This document shows, one piece after another, positions 17,385 through 24,349 of a stretch of 38,418 bases of DNA. The stretch is taken from positions 1-38,418 of the forward strand of contig DIGJ01000032.1 in assembly GCA_002419585.1 (NCBI GenBank), written 5' to 3'. A program made the position numbers and the translations under genes. Source of the stretch: Lachnoclostridium sp. UBA5725. Its GTDB lineage: Bacteria > Bacillota > Clostridia > Lachnospirales > Lachnospiraceae. Every line of letters starts with the position of its first letter. The first letter of the stretch is position 1. The notes under the pieces were generated by a model, which was not told the DNA's origin, did not search any database, and worked only from the letters and a program-made list of their open reading frames with translations.

Positions 17385-18041
17385 ATGAAGAATAAAGAAT
17401 TTGTAGTTTTTGGATTGGGAAGATTTGGAAAGAGCGTTGCCATAACGTTAGCAGAAAGTGGATGTGAGGTTCTTGTTGTTGATAACAATGAAGATAAGAT
17501 TCATGATATAGCAGATTCCGTTACTTATGCGGTAAAAGCAGATGTGACCGATGCAGAGACATTGTCTTCTCTTGGTATTGGTAATTTCGATGGTGCTGTT
17601 ATAGCAATTGGAGAACACTTAGAAGCAAGTGTTCTAGGTACCATTTTAGTAAAGGAAATGGGTATTCCGTTTGTACTTGCAAAGGTTCAGACAGAAACGC
17701 AGGCAAAAGTACTTATGAAAGTAGGAGCCGATAAGGTTGTATTTCCTGAGAAAGAGACAGGAATTCGCATTGCAAATAAATTAATTCATGGCAATTTCTT
17801 TGATGCAGTTGAATTATCCTCCACTTATAGTTTGATGGAAATTAGCTCAAAACCAGAGTGGGATGGACATACATTAAAGGAACTGGATTTTAGAAAGAAA
17901 TACGATATCAACGTGATTGGTATAAAAAATGCTGGTAAACTGAATATTAATCCATTGGCAGAGCAGGTTTTGTCTCGCGAAGATGTATTGGTAGTAATTG
18001 GAGAAAATGAACAATTAACGAGATTACAGAGTAATAAATAG
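17385..18041 (+). CDS. ktrA: KtrA/TrkA-type RCK gating subunit
   Basis: Cytosolic regulatory subunit that forms a ring under KtrB and gates K+ flux on nucleotide binding. The 218-residue protein has an N-terminal Rossmann RCK domain starting FVVFGLGRFGKSVA (GxGxxG at 10-15), the acidic residue ending strand 2 (VVDNN), and a C-terminal TrkA_C domain from about 135 (SLMEISSKPEWDGHTLKEL). One RCK unit is present, as in KtrA. AGAGG lies about seven bases before the ATG. It is co-directional with ktrB and the downstream methyltransferase. Confidence 0.93.
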   Translation: MKNKEFVVFGLGRFGKSVAITLAESGCEVLVVDNNEDKIHDIADSVTYAVKADVTDAETLSSLGIGNFDGAVIAIGEHLEASVLGTILVKEMGIPFVLAKVQTETQAKVLMKVGADKVVFPEKETGIRIANKLIHGNFFDAVELSSTYSLMEISSKPEWDGHTLKELDFRKKYDINVIGIKNAGKLNINPLAEQVLSREDVLVVIGENEQLTRLQSNK

Positions 18042-18050
18042 AGGAAATTT

Positions 18051-18830
18051 ATGATTAGCAGTACGAGCAATGCCCAAATAAAAGAAATTGAGAAGCTTCA
18101 AAGAAAGCCAAAGATTCGTAAAGAAACAAAAACATTTGTTGTCGAAGGCAAAAAGATGGTGGAAGAAGCGAGAGAGCGAATTGTGAAAGTCTATATTTCG
18201 GAACGTTATTATGAAGAAGGTGGACTAACGACAGAACTTGCAACCATGCATGAATATGAAGTGGTAACCGATAAAGTTTTTAAAGAAATATCGGACACTA
18301 TGACTCCGCAGGGAATTTTGGCGATAGTAAAAATGCCAGAGTATACATTAGAAGAACTTCTCTTAAACACAAAGCCAAATTTTATCTTATTAGAAGATTT
18401 ACGTGATCCAGGCAATTTAGGTACAATTATGCGAACGGCGGAAGGTGCAGGAGTGACTGGAGTCATCTTAAGCAAAGACTGCGTTGACCTTTTTAATCCG
18501 AAGGTAGTTCGCGCTACAATGGGATCAATTTTTAGAATTCCTTTTGTATATGTAGACGATTTTGAAGAAACACTCTCGTTTCTTCAAAAAAGAGGAGTTA
18601 TACTCTATGCGACGCATTTAAAAGGTGTGAATGATTACGACAGGGAAAATTATGCCGATGCATGTGGCATTATCATTGGAAACGAGGCAAATGGAATTAC
18701 GCAGGAGACTGCAAATCGTGCAGACTGCCTGGTGAAAATTCCAATGGAAGGTAAGGTTGAGTCTTTGAATGCAGCAATTGCATCTGGGCTCATGATGTAT
18801 GAAGTATATCGTCAACGAAGAGTAAAATAA
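18051..18830 (+). CDS. SpoU/TrmH family RNA 2'-O-methyltransferase
   Basis: SAM-dependent enzyme methylating ribose 2'-OH groups of rRNA or tRNA. The 259-residue protein has an N-terminal L30e-like substrate-binding domain (starts ISSTSNAQIKEIEKL, about 1-95) and a SPOUT knot domain with motif 1 DPGNLGTIMRTAEGAG (119-134), motif 2 IIIGNEANGI and motif 3 IPMEGKVESLNAAIASGLMMYE. It resembles the TsnR/RlmB-like group, but the target nucleotide cannot be read from the sequence. It starts nine bases after ktrA and ends the gene run; a hairpin follows. Confidence 0.92.
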   Translation: MISSTSNAQIKEIEKLQRKPKIRKETKTFVVEGKKMVEEARERIVKVYISERYYEEGGLTTELATMHEYEVVTDKVFKEISDTMTPQGILAIVKMPEYTLEELLLNTKPNFILLEDLRDPGNLGTIMRTAEGAGVTGVILSKDCVDLFNPKVVRATMGSIFRIPFVYVDDFEETLSFLQKRGVILYATHLKGVNDYDRENYADACGIIIGNEANGITQETANRADCLVKIPMEGKVESLNAAIASGLMMYEVYRQRRVK

Positions 18831-18840
18831 ACAAATTCAA

Positions 18841-18891
18841 AAAATGCACCGTTATGTTTGGGATAATAGAAAGAACATTTCGGTGTATTTT
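18841..18891 (+). promoter_or_regulatory. Two-step hairpin before the MobA/ModE-like gene
   Basis: AAAATGCACCG (18841-18851) pairs with CGGTGTATTTT (18881-18891), with one G-T pair. Inside, after a symmetric TT/TT internal loop, ATGTT pairs with AACAT around a 15-base loop. The stem ends four bases before the AGGAGG ribosome site of the next gene. It may terminate the upstream operon or control translation of the fusion gene. A possible -10 (GATAAT, 18862-18867) lies in the loop but has no good -35. Confidence 0.5.
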
Positions 18892-18907
18892 AGTAGGAGG
18901 AGTCTGA

Positions 18908-19831
18908 ATGAATACAGGAGTCGTTTTAGTAGCTGCAAATATGCAATCAAAAGAAAAAGGATTTGTTCCCTTGATGGAGGTTGGATCAATAAGCGTAGTT
19001 GAACGAGTAGTTGCAACGTTCTATCAGGCAGGAGTCAATAAAATCGTATTAGTAAGCGGAGAAAATGCGCAAGAGGTAGAAAAGCAGATTCCACATATGG
19101 GTGTAATTTGCCTTCGTGACGAAAATTATGAAACATCAGATATGCTAAAGACGGCGCAAATCGGCTTTTCCTACTTGGAGTCAATTTGTGATCGTATTGC
19201 TTTTTGCCCAGTTGATATACCGATGTTTACCGTCGATACCGTAAAAAAACTCATGGAGAGTAAGGAATTGATCCTTAGCCCATCCTATCAAGGAAAAGGA
19301 GGACATCCACTTGTCATCGATACCTCAATTGTTCCTTATATACTTAAATTTAGGGGGGAGGGTGGAATCGAGGCGGCAATTCGAAGCAGCGGTATTGAAA
19401 AAAAATGGCTCGAAGTTCAGGATGAGGGGACATTACTTGATATAACCAAAAAGTCGGTTTCCTCCGAATTAGTCGAAGCTCATAAGCTGCAAATGCTCCA
19501 TCCTTCTCTCAAAATTTCAATTGCGAAGGAGCAAAACTTCTTTGGACCAGGTACTGATCAGTTACTTGAATTAATTGAAAGTACCGGATCTGTTCGAAAT
19601 GCCTGTCAATTGATGAATATTTCATATAGCAAAGGGTGGAAAATGATACGCTTAATGGAGGATCAATGGGGACATCCAATCGTAGAGCGAAAACAAGGTG
19701 GTGTAACTGGCGGTAGTTCTTATTTGACGGAAGAAGGAAAAGATCTGATTGAACGATATCGGTCGTTCCAAGCGGAAATCAAAGAGCAGGCAAATAAAAT
19801 ATTTGCAAAGTATTTTTCGGATCACAAGTAA
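18908..19831 (+). CDS. Fused MobA-like nucleotidyltransferase and ModE-like DNA-binding protein
   Basis: A 307-residue two-domain protein. Residues 1-185 resemble the MobA/MocA nucleotidyltransferase fold (CPVDIP with Asp103, and GKGGHPLVID). The Gly-rich loop LxAGxSxRMGxxK, however, is replaced by LVAANMQSKEKGFVPL. Residues about 205-285 match the N-terminal winged helix of ModE (LLELIESTGSVRNACQLMNIS, then IVERKQGGVTGGSSYLTEEG). The usual molybdate-binding MOP/TOBE domains of ModE are absent. It lies just upstream of modABC, so it is probably a molybdenum- or cofactor-responsive regulator in which the MobA-like part senses or modifies a ligand. That role is inferred. A terminator separates it from modA. 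Confidence 0.85.
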   Translation: MNTGVVLVAANMQSKEKGFVPLMEVGSISVVERVVATFYQAGVNKIVLVSGENAQEVEKQIPHMGVICLRDENYETSDMLKTAQIGFSYLESICDRIAFCPVDIPMFTVDTVKKLMESKELILSPSYQGKGGHPLVIDTSIVPYILKFRGEGGIEAAIRSSGIEKKWLEVQDEGTLLDITKKSVSSELVEAHKLQMLHPSLKISIAKEQNFFGPGTDQLLELIESTGSVRNACQLMNISYSKGWKMIRLMEDQWGHPIVERKQGGVTGGSSYLTEEGKDLIERYRSFQAEIKEQANKIFAKYFSDHK

Positions 19832-19840
19832 GTGAAATGA

Positions 19841-19883
19841 ATTTGCTATTACTAAAATATTTTTAGTGGTAGCAAATTTTATT
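19841..19883 (+). terminator. Intrinsic terminator between the ModE-like gene and modA
   Basis: Seventeen bases (19841-19857) pair fully with 19861-19877, including two G-T pairs, around a three-base loop, and TTT-ATTAT follows. It is one of the strongest hairpins in the window. It separates the regulator transcript from modABC. Confidence 0.85.
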
Positions 19884-19922
19884 ATACAACGACTTGTTTT
19901 GAAATACAACTCGATGTATAAT
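19881..19922 (+). promoter_or_regulatory. modA promoter inside a 12+12 inverted repeat
   Basis: TTGTTT (19894-19899), a 17-base spacer and TATAAT (19917-19922) form the modA promoter. ATTATACAACGA (19881-19892) and TCGATGTATAAT (19911-19922) are inverted repeats matching at 11 of 12 positions, and they enclose the -35 and include the -10. A dimeric repressor bound here would block RNA polymerase. The ModE-like protein encoded directly upstream is the obvious candidate. The arms are similar in flavour but not identical to the E. coli ModE site. Confidence 0.6.
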
Positions 19923-19951
19923 GATTAATATAAAATAAAAGGAGAAAACGT

Positions 19952-20818
19952 ATGAAGAAAAAAAGAGTATCCATAATAGTAAGCTTTGTATTGCTTCTGG
20001 CAATTATGTTAACAGCTTGCGGAAGTAAAACAACACAAACGAAGGAAAATAATGATGCAAATGTAACTCCATTACCAAAAGATCAAACGGAAACGGAGGC
20101 AACTGCCACACCATCAGCTGAGGAAGTGACCATTTTAGTTGCAGCAGCATCCAGCCTAGAATATTCCTATACCCAGGAATTAATTCCGATGTTTCAGGAA
20201 AAATATCCGAACATTACGGTAGATGGCACTTATGACAGTTCAGGAAAATTGCAGACACAGATTGAAGAAGGATTGGATGCAGATGTATTCATGTCAGCAG
20301 CAAAAGCACAGATGACGGCGTTAACAGATGAAAGATTAATTGATAGTGATTCTGTTGTTGATTTATTAGAAAACAAAATTGTATTAATAACTGGAAAAGA
20401 TAACAACGATTCGTTGGCAGCTTTTGAAGATATTGCGAAGGCCCAGACGGTAGCAATTGGTGATCCTGAAAGCGTTCCAGCTGGTCAGTATGCAAAAGAA
20501 GCATTGACAAGTCTTGGTTTATGGGATACCGTAGAAGCGAAAGCAAGTCTTGGAACCAATGTTACAGAAGTACTTAACTGGGTATCTGCAGGAAGTGCAG
20601 ATGCCGGTGTTGTATATGCAACGGATGCAGCAACCACCCAGGATGTTAAGGTAATAGCAGAAGCGCCAGAAGGAGCATTAGCACAACCAGTTCTATATCC
20701 AATTGGCATTGTTACCAATTCAACCAAGAAAGATACAGCCAAACTTTTTACCGAATTTCTTCAATCGGATGAAGCACTTGCTATATTTGAAAAATATGGG
20801 TTTACTATAAATAAATAG
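19952..20818 (+). CDS. modA: Molybdate ABC transporter substrate-binding lipoprotein ModA
   Basis: Captures molybdate (or tungstate) outside the membrane for the ModBC transporter. The 288-residue precursor has a lipoprotein signal peptide with lipobox LTAC, so Cys23 would be lipidated. A Thr/Glu-rich spacer to about 55 precedes the periplasmic-binding fold. Family motifs are visible: VAAASSLEYSYTQEL with the oxyanion-binding Ser residues, YDSSGKLQTQIEEG, GDPESVPAGQYAKEAL and DAGVVYATDA. AAAGGAG lies about seven bases before the ATG. The choice between Mo and W cannot be made by eye. Confidence 0.94.
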   Translation: MKKKRVSIIVSFVLLLAIMLTACGSKTTQTKENNDANVTPLPKDQTETEATATPSAEEVTILVAAASSLEYSYTQELIPMFQEKYPNITVDGTYDSSGKLQTQIEEGLDADVFMSAAKAQMTALTDERLIDSDSVVDLLENKIVLITGKDNNDSLAAFEDIAKAQTVAIGDPESVPAGQYAKEALTSLGLWDTVEAKASLGTNVTEVLNWVSAGSADAGVVYATDAATTQDVKVIAEAPEGALAQPVLYPIGIVTNSTKKDTAKLFTEFLQSDEALAIFEKYGFTINK

Positions 20819-20835
20819 CGAATCGAGGACGGAAA

Positions 20836-21504
20836 GTGGATATATCAGCAATACTTATATCAATGAAAACAGCTACGCTGTCCATTCTTATTACCTTTTT
20901 TCTTGGAATTTTAGCAGCGAAGCTTGTTATAACAATCAAAAGAGAAGGAATAAAGAGTATACTGGATGGATTACTGACCATGCCGTTGGTTTTACCACCG
21001 ACGGTAGCAGGGTTCTTCTTGTTATACCTCTTTGGGGTGAAACGACCGATTGGCCAATTTTTTGTTGATTTTTTCAGCATAAAAATTGCTTTTTCCTGGG
21101 GAGCAACGGTATTAGCGGCGGTGGTAATTTCTTTCCCACTCATGTATCGATCTGCAAGAGCGGCATTTGAGCAGGTGGATGAAAATATATTAGCAGCAGC
21201 AAGAACTTTAGGAATATCAGAATGGAATATCTTTTGGAAAATTCAACTTCCAAATGCGCTTCCTGGAGTTGTATCTGGCGGAATCCTGGCTTTTTCAAGA
21301 GGCCTAGGGGAATTTGGAGCAACGGCAATGATTGCTGGAAATATGGCAGGGAAAACGAGAACGCTTCCGCTTGCTGTATATTCTGCAGTTGCTTCTGGTG
21401 ATATGGAAACGGCATATACTTATGTATGGATTATTGTTGGAATATCTTTTACAGTAGTTGTACTTATGAATTATTTCGGAGCAAAAGAACGAAAGAAGAG
21501 GTAA
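20836..21504 (+). CDS. modB: Molybdate ABC transporter permease ModB
   Basis: Membrane channel of the molybdate importer. The 222-residue protein has about five hydrophobic segments and the cytoplasmic coupling loop with the EAA-type motif AARTLGISEWNIFWKIQLPNA followed by GGILAFSRGLGEFGATAMIAGN, typical of ModB. The start is a GTG at 20836 with GAGG seven bases upstream; no ATG nearby is better placed. It lies 17 bases after modA and six before modC. Confidence 0.94.
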   Translation: MDISAILISMKTATLSILITFFLGILAAKLVITIKREGIKSILDGLLTMPLVLPPTVAGFFLLYLFGVKRPIGQFFVDFFSIKIAFSWGATVLAAVVISFPLMYRSARAAFEQVDENILAAARTLGISEWNIFWKIQLPNALPGVVSGGILAFSRGLGEFGATAMIAGNMAGKTRTLPLAVYSAVASGDMETAYTYVWIIVGISFTVVVLMNYFGAKERKKR

Positions 21505-21510
21505 GCCTAG

Positions 21511-22554
21511 ATGGGACTGACAGTTGATATAAAAAAACAAATAAAAGATTTTAATTTGGATGTTTTTTTTGATGCACCGATTGGATGCACTGGAATATTA
21601 GGTGCTTCTGGTTGCGGAAAGAGTATGACACTGAAAGCAATTGCGGGAATTATTACACCAGATTCCGGTAGAATTCTTCATAATGAGGCTGTTTTGTTTG
21701 ACCATACTAAAAAAATCATTCAAAAACCACAAAATCGTAAGGTGGGTTTTTTGTTTCAAAATTATGCCTTGTTTCCGAATATGACGGTGGAGGATAATAT
21801 ATATTCTGGACTTTTGAAAAAGACACCAGAGCATACAAAGCAGGTAAAAGATGCCATTGAACGTTTTCATCTTCAAGGCTTAGAAAAAAGATATCCTAAG
21901 ATGTTATCTGGAGGCCAACAGCAAAGAGTAGCACTTGCAAGGATATTAGTGTGTAATCCTCAAATTTTACTTTTGGATGAACCTTTTTCCGCATTGGATG
22001 CTTATCTAAAAGAAGAGCTGCAGCTTGAGTTGAGGGAACTTTTGAAAGGGTTTAAAGGCAGTGCGATTTTAGTTACCCATGATAGAGATGAAGCTTACAA
22101 ATTATGCGACAATCTTATGATAATGGAACATGGAACCGTGATAGCACAAGGTAATACAAAGGAAATGTTTGCTTTTCCAACAAACTATCAAACAGCCAGA
22201 CTTACCGGATGCAAAAATATTTCGAAAGCTGTAAAATTGGGTGAACATAGGGTAAAAGCGACCGATTGGGATATGGAACTCACAATTTCAATGTCGGTGC
22301 CAGATGATATACAATACGTAGGAATTCGTGCACATAATTTTAATCCGGTATTCGGAAAATTGGAAGAGTTACCGAACGTATTTGAAATTGTGCACCCTGA
22401 GACGGTGTATGGTCCATTTGAAGAAAACCTAATCTTTGATGCTCGAAGCGGAGCACATATTTGGTGGAAAATTGGTAGAGATCAAAAGGGGATACAAAGT
22501 GATTTGCCAAAGTATCTATCCGTTGATCCGAAAAACATTATGATATTAAATTAG
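21511..22554 (+). CDS. modC: Molybdate ABC transporter ATP-binding protein ModC
   Basis: ATPase of the molybdate importer. The 347-residue protein has Walker A GASGCGKS (31-38), a Q-loop in FLFQNYALFPNMTV, the ABC signature LSGGQQQRVALARI, Walker B ILLLDEPFSALD and the H-loop LVTHDRDEAYKL. The last third (from about 235) is a divergent accessory domain in the position of the MOP/TOBE domain of E. coli ModC, without a clear MOP signature, so feedback by bound molybdate is uncertain. It ends six bases from the stop of the convergent Crp/Fnr gene, with no terminator between. Confidence 0.93.
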   Translation: MGLTVDIKKQIKDFNLDVFFDAPIGCTGILGASGCGKSMTLKAIAGIITPDSGRILHNEAVLFDHTKKIIQKPQNRKVGFLFQNYALFPNMTVEDNIYSGLLKKTPEHTKQVKDAIERFHLQGLEKRYPKMLSGGQQQRVALARILVCNPQILLLDEPFSALDAYLKEELQLELRELLKGFKGSAILVTHDRDEAYKLCDNLMIMEHGTVIAQGNTKEMFAFPTNYQTARLTGCKNISKAVKLGEHRVKATDWDMELTISMSVPDDIQYVGIRAHNFNPVFGKLEELPNVFEIVHPETVYGPFEENLIFDARSGAHIWWKIGRDQKGIQSDLPKYLSVDPKNIMILN

Positions 22555-22560
22555 TTGTGA

Positions 22561-23220
22561 CTATAGGCAATCTTTCGCTTTTTGCCAAAGCGCATTGGAA
22601 TCAATAATTTTATATCGGGTACGGGAACATTTTTGTAAAATGTTATGCTCGCAAAGCAAGGCCATGCTCCGTAGAAGGTGGCGATAACTAGTCCCTAAAA
22701 GTTCGGCTATTTCTGTTAGATTTTCATGGAAGTATCCATTTTCATTTGTCGCCTCAATATAGGCACATAAGCGATTTTCAATCGTATAGAGCATATTCGT
22801 AGCATTTCGCTTTGAACTTATCATAAATTTTTCTGCTATCGTTTCGGATGTGCATTTTAAAAAGGTTAGATTTTCATTCAATGCCAGCTTGCATAGCTTC
22901 ATAGGAATACCAATGCAGTATACAGGAGTAATTGCAGTAGCAGTGGCCGTACTAATATTATGAAGCATTAGCTCGACATCACCAAGTACGGTTCCTGGAT
23001 AGTAAAAGCTCAGGAGTAAAGTCTTACCATTTGCGGCTGTAATACAAACCTTTACTTTTCCAACAATTAGGAATAGAAGATAGGAGAACGATTCCCCTTC
23101 TTTACATAGAAGTTCATTTTTCTGATACGACAGAAGAACGGCTTCTTTTTTTATTGCATCCGGGATATGATACAAGTCCAATTTGTCCAATTGTTTTTTT
23201 GTTAAATTAGCCAGCTTCAA
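22561..23220 (-). CDS. Crp/Fnr family transcriptional regulator
   Basis: A 219-residue regulator with an N-terminal cyclic-nucleotide-binding-type beta barrel (about 25-115, with LLCKEGESFSYLLFLIVGKVKV) and a C-terminal HTH (about 150-215, with LTEIAELLGTSYRHLLRSMALL). It resembles the YeiL-like branch. No Fnr-type cluster of N-terminal cysteines is seen, so it is not obviously an oxygen-sensing Fe-S protein. AAAGGAGGGC precedes the ATG. It is divergent from the YdcZ pair across a 123-base gap with a dyad, suggesting it controls them. Confidence 0.92.
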   Translation of the reverse strand: MKLANLTKKQLDKLDLYHIPDAIKKEAVLLSYQKNELLCKEGESFSYLLFLIVGKVKVCITAANGKTLLLSFYYPGTVLGDVELMLHNISTATATAITPVYCIGIPMKLCKLALNENLTFLKCTSETIAEKFMISSKRNATNMLYTIENRLCAYIEATNENGYFHENLTEIAELLGTSYRHLLRSMALLCEHNILQKCSRTRYKIIDSNALWQKAKDCL

Positions 23221-23241
23221 TGAAAAGCCCTCCTTTCTATA

Positions 23242-23319
23242 TGTATAAAGTGTACCACAATAATTTTTAATTTAACATGACATAAGTCATATTTGTTGGA
23301 GACATTGATTTAGTATGCT
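23242..23319. promoter_or_regulatory. Divergent control region with Crp/Fnr-like dyad
   Basis: The dyad ATGAC-ATAA-GTCAT occupies 23277-23290, a spacing typical of Crp/Fnr operators (TGAC-N4-GTCA). Rightward, TATGCT (23314-23319) is a likely -10 with a poor -35, giving a start near 23326. The dyad centre is then about -42, the class II activator position. Leftward, TTAAAA and TATACA (-10 at 23247-23242) with 17 bases between give a weak promoter for the regulator itself. Binding is inferred. Confidence 0.5.
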
Positions 23320-23343
23320 TAAAGAAAGAAAGGGAGGGCACAT

Positions 23344-23769
23344 ATGTATTATTTGTTATCAATTGTATGTGGTGTATTTATCGCTTCAATGATTGTTTTT
23401 AATGGAAGTCTTACTTCATGCTATGGAGTCTATAGTGCAGCGGTACTCATCCATCTTATCGGTTTGATTCCACTTAGTATCATAATGGCGATAAAGCATA
23501 TAAAAATTAGACTGCCAAAAGGATTACCATTTTACTATATGTTAGGAGGAACGATCGGTGTTGCAACTACAGTATTTAATAATATTTCATTTGGTGTCAT
23601 AAGCATTTCTGCAATATTAGCACTTAGCTTATTAGGTCAAAGTATTACTTCTATTTTAATTGATCAATACGGATGGCTTGGTATGGAGAAAAGACCGTTT
23701 AATCAGAAAAAAATAATTGGGCTAATCTTTGTATTGATAGGAATTGTATTATTAATCTCGCTTTCGTAG
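23344..23769 (+). CDS. YdcZ-family (DUF606) small membrane transporter, first of a pair
   Basis: A 141-residue protein of the YdcZ branch of the drug/metabolite transporter superfamily: very hydrophobic, with four to five membrane segments and a short basic loop (KHIKIRLPKG) in the middle. The family motif region GGTIGVATTVFNNISFGVISISA is clear. GGGAGG lies about six bases before the ATG. A second, related gene starts 38 bases downstream, so the two may form a heterodimer. The substrate is unknown. Confidence 0.85.
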   Translation: MYYLLSIVCGVFIASMIVFNGSLTSCYGVYSAAVLIHLIGLIPLSIIMAIKHIKIRLPKGLPFYYMLGGTIGVATTVFNNISFGVISISAILALSLLGQSITSILIDQYGWLGMEKRPFNQKKIIGLIFVLIGIVLLISLS

Positions 23770-23807
23770 AAAGAGAGAAAGAAATTTGAAGAAAGGAAAA
23801 ATAAAAT

Positions 23808-24266
23808 ATGATGATTGCTATCATTGTATCACTACTGGCAGGATCCACAATTGTGATATCCCGAACAGTAAATGCAAAACTTGCATTGGAAACAAGTCTT
23901 ATGACAAGTACCTTTTATAATTATCTAACTGGTTTTTTCGTTTCGCTAGTTGCTTTATTTTCGATTGGGAGAAGTGAACTTACAAATTTTCCAGTCCAAA
24001 TATCAGCAAAAAGCTGGATTTATTTTGGTGGAATTGTTGGTATATTGGTCGTTCTTATTTTGAATTATACCGTAACAAATATCCCAGCCTTATATATGAC
24101 TTTGCTCATTTTTACCGGACAGATATTTACCGGTATTTTATTAGATGTATGGATATCACACTCTTTTTCAGTCAAGCAGATGTTAGGAGGTGCATTTGTT
24201 GCATTCGGGCTTTCTGTAAACCTATACATTGATTGGAGAGAATCACAAAAAATAAAAAAGGGTTAG
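23808..24266 (+). CDS. YdcZ-family (DUF606) small membrane transporter, second of a pair
   Basis: A 152-residue partner of the preceding gene with the same layout: about five hydrophobic segments and the family-type start IIVSLLAGSTIVISRTVNAKLA, then FYNYLTGFFVSL. The two are related but clearly diverged, as in paired small multidrug-resistance-type transporters that insert with opposite topology. AAGGA lies about 12 bases before the ATG. It ends just before the promoter of the deacylase gene. Confidence 0.85.
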   Translation: MMIAIIVSLLAGSTIVISRTVNAKLALETSLMTSTFYNYLTGFFVSLVALFSIGRSELTNFPVQISAKSWIYFGGIVGILVVLILNYTVTNIPALYMTLLIFTGQIFTGILLDVWISHSFSVKQMLGGAFVAFGLSVNLYIDWRESQKIKKG

Positions 24267-24275
24267 TAAGCTTTC

Positions 24276-24306
24276 TTGACACACAGAAAAATTGTATTAT
24301 TATAAT
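24276..24306 (+). promoter_or_regulatory. Promoter of the D-amino-acid deacylase gene
   Basis: A consensus -35 TTGACA (24276-24281) and a consensus -10 TATAAT (24301-24306) are separated by 19 bases, two longer than optimal. The predicted start near 24313 leaves a leader of about 37 bases with a GAGGA ribosome site. Confidence 0.6.
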
Positions 24307-24349
24307 AGGAAGATAGCATGCAAAAAGCAGCACTGAAAAGAGGAAAAAT

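Noticed and set aside
17045..17488. 147-codon minus-strand frame
   Set aside because: It lies fully across the coding frames of ktrB and the start of ktrA, both strongly supported, and has no recognisable domain.
18831..18907. Molybdenum cofactor riboswitch
   Set aside because: The hairpin before the fusion gene is a simple two-step stem and lacks the multi-helix layout expected; it was kept only as an unclassified hairpin.
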